Shown here piece after piece: positions 63,232-64,000 of a DNA stretch of 64,000 nt. How positions within the stretch are numbered: the first letter of the stretch is position 1; each line of letters starts with the position of its first letter. Source of the DNA: an uncultured Tateyamaria sp. (GTDB lineage: Bacteria > Pseudomonadota > Alphaproteobacteria > Rhodobacterales > Rhodobacteraceae); the NCBI RefSeq assembly GCF_947504105.1, contig NZ_CANNGP010000024.1:1-64000 (forward strand). The letters run 5' to 3'. The notes beneath the pieces were generated by a model that saw nothing but the letters and a program-made list of their open reading frames with translations, made no database searches and had not been told where the DNA came from. The position numbers and the translations under genes are program-made.

Positions 63232-63851
63232 ATCAGAAACTATCTTTGTACACTCAAGGAAACATCGGGGGCTGCAGCAAAAAATGCGCGGCCCCTGCCC
63301 TGTTTCCGGCACCATGTCGCTCGGCATTTATCGGGTTAGTTTAACGACACGCCGAGTACTCAAGAGACAGGTCCTTTTTGCAATCTGACTAGTAGGTAAG
63401 GCCACGGGGAGCACCAATCCTTGCCGTGTCGCCAACTCTGCGACAGCCAATCGTTCGGCAGCAAGCATACGTTTGTTCGTGTCTATTCCGCTCTATGAGT
63501 TGTCGCTACGGCTATTGTGGACGAGCCAAGCGCACCTTGCGCCGTCAGGCTCCGGGCTGCAGCTGTACTTGGCACCCTCGCAAGTGCTCGCAATATATGC
63601 TCGCGGCTTGAGTTTGCTCGGCCGCACGGGTCATGTATTCGGGCGTTGAGAAATACATATCCATCGTCAAACGCCGTGCGTCTTTTTGCGACGGTAGGTC
63701 GACCTACTCCGCTGTTAACAGCTGTTAACACCGCGCGGATGTTGTGGTTGCTGTCGAACACACCACGACCTTTGGACATTTTTCTTAACTCGGCATCTGG
63801 AATCGCGTGTTAAATCCGGTAGTTGCGCAAATAAGAATAAAAGAGCAACCA
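63232..63851. other. Intergenic region between the cargo and the second partition module
   Basis: About 620 bases without a convincing gene. It contains a weak hairpin near 63268-63295 (GGGGCTGC / GCGGCCCC, one wobble), without a T run, and the second-type parS at 63713. Confidence 0.5.
63713..63730. promoter_or_regulatory. parS of a second type, upstream of the second repA
   Basis: TGTTAACAGCTGTTAACA is an 18-bp perfect palindrome whose core, GTTAACAGCTGTTAAC, fits the parS consensus GTTNNCNGCNGNNAAC. It differs from the left-end sites only at the fourth base and its mirror (A instead of T). It is 122 bases before the second repA. Confidence 0.82.
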
Positions 63852-64000
63852 ATGTTTCAGACCGCACCGATCTCGGCGGCGACGCAGAGCGATGTAACCA
63901 AGGAAATGGCTGAGCGGCTGGACACTGCTTTGTCGACCCATCTTGCGCAGGCGTACACTCCTAACCAACGCAAAAAACTGAGGCTCTTTAGCGTGACTGA
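63852..64000 (+). CDS. Second RepA (ParA-family) partition ATPase, 5' end only
   Basis: The 49 residues from ATG 63852 to the window end align with the N-terminus of the RepA at the left end: VTKEMAERLDTALSTHLAQAY matches LATEISERLNAAIREHLLAAF, then KLRLFSV matches SLRSFAA. The parS-type palindrome lies just upstream, as in other repABC modules. The gene points outward to the right and continues beyond the window. The upstream ribosome binding site is weak. Confidence 0.78.
   Translation, partial: MFQTAPISAATQSDVTKEMAERLDTALSTHLAQAYTPNQRKKLRLFSVT

Noticed and set aside
1-64000. CRISPR arrays, tRNA or rRNA genes and intact insertion sequences
   Set aside because: No regularly spaced repeats, cloverleaf-like genes, ribosomal RNA stretches or transposase genes were recognised anywhere in the window.

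Overview
The window looks like part of a large extrachromosomal replicon from a marine alphaproteobacterium of the Rhodobacteraceae (Roseobacter group). This rests on RepABC-type partition genes with parS palindromes of the GTTNNCNGCNGNNAAC type, a VPLPA-CTERM surface protein with a matching exosortase, and a DUF1127 small protein. All calls were made by reading the sequence and translations. No database search was run.

Layout. Left end (1-2700): a leftward repA-repB module with three GTTTACAGCTGTAAAC parS sites, a candidate counter-transcribed RNA and the 5' end of a probable repC. 2.7-6.7 kb: small accessory genes (a DUF736-like pseudogene, an HxlR-type regulator, a DUF1127 protein, a flavin-binding PNPOx-fold protein, a DUF4143 ATPase). 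6.7-14 kb: a YdcF-like protein, exosortase XrtD, a 2OG-Fe(II) oxygenase, two family 2 glycosyltransferases and a Wzy-like polymerase. 14.4-17.9 kb: two large cell-surface-type proteins, one with a 141-residue tandem repeat and one with a PKD domain plus beta-helix. 18.1-31.8 kb: a co-directional run of type I PKS, glycosyltransferase, NRPS (formyltransferase, A domain with an inserted luciferase-like monooxygenase, PCP), phosphopantetheinyl transferase and SGNH lipoprotein. 31.8-59.9 kb: exopolysaccharide and exosortase functions. These are PrsT-like TPR lipoprotein, initiating sugar transferase, several glycosyltransferases, Wzx flippase, AsnB-like amidotransferase, a split Wzc (ATPase plus chain-length protein), an ExeA-like ATPase, the VPLPA-CTERM substrate, DegT aminotransferase, ManC, a WecB/TagA/CpsF transferase, oxidoreductases, Wza-like export protein and an outer-membrane barrel. 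60.3-63.2 kb: a 978-residue beta-helix protein. Right end: a different parS (GTTAACAGCTGTTAAC) and the start of a second, rightward repA.

How it works together. The EPS genes amount to a nearly complete Wzx/Wzy-type pathway (initiation, glycosyl transfer, flipping, polymerisation, chain-length control, export). The exosortase, its substrate and the PrsT-like protein form the linked surface-protein sorting system. The PKS-GT-NRPS-PPTase operon lies inside this island. It most likely makes a small N-acyl-amino/ketide unit that may be glycosylated or attached to the surface polymer; that link is inference. The two outward-facing partition modules with different parS sites suggest a composite replicon.
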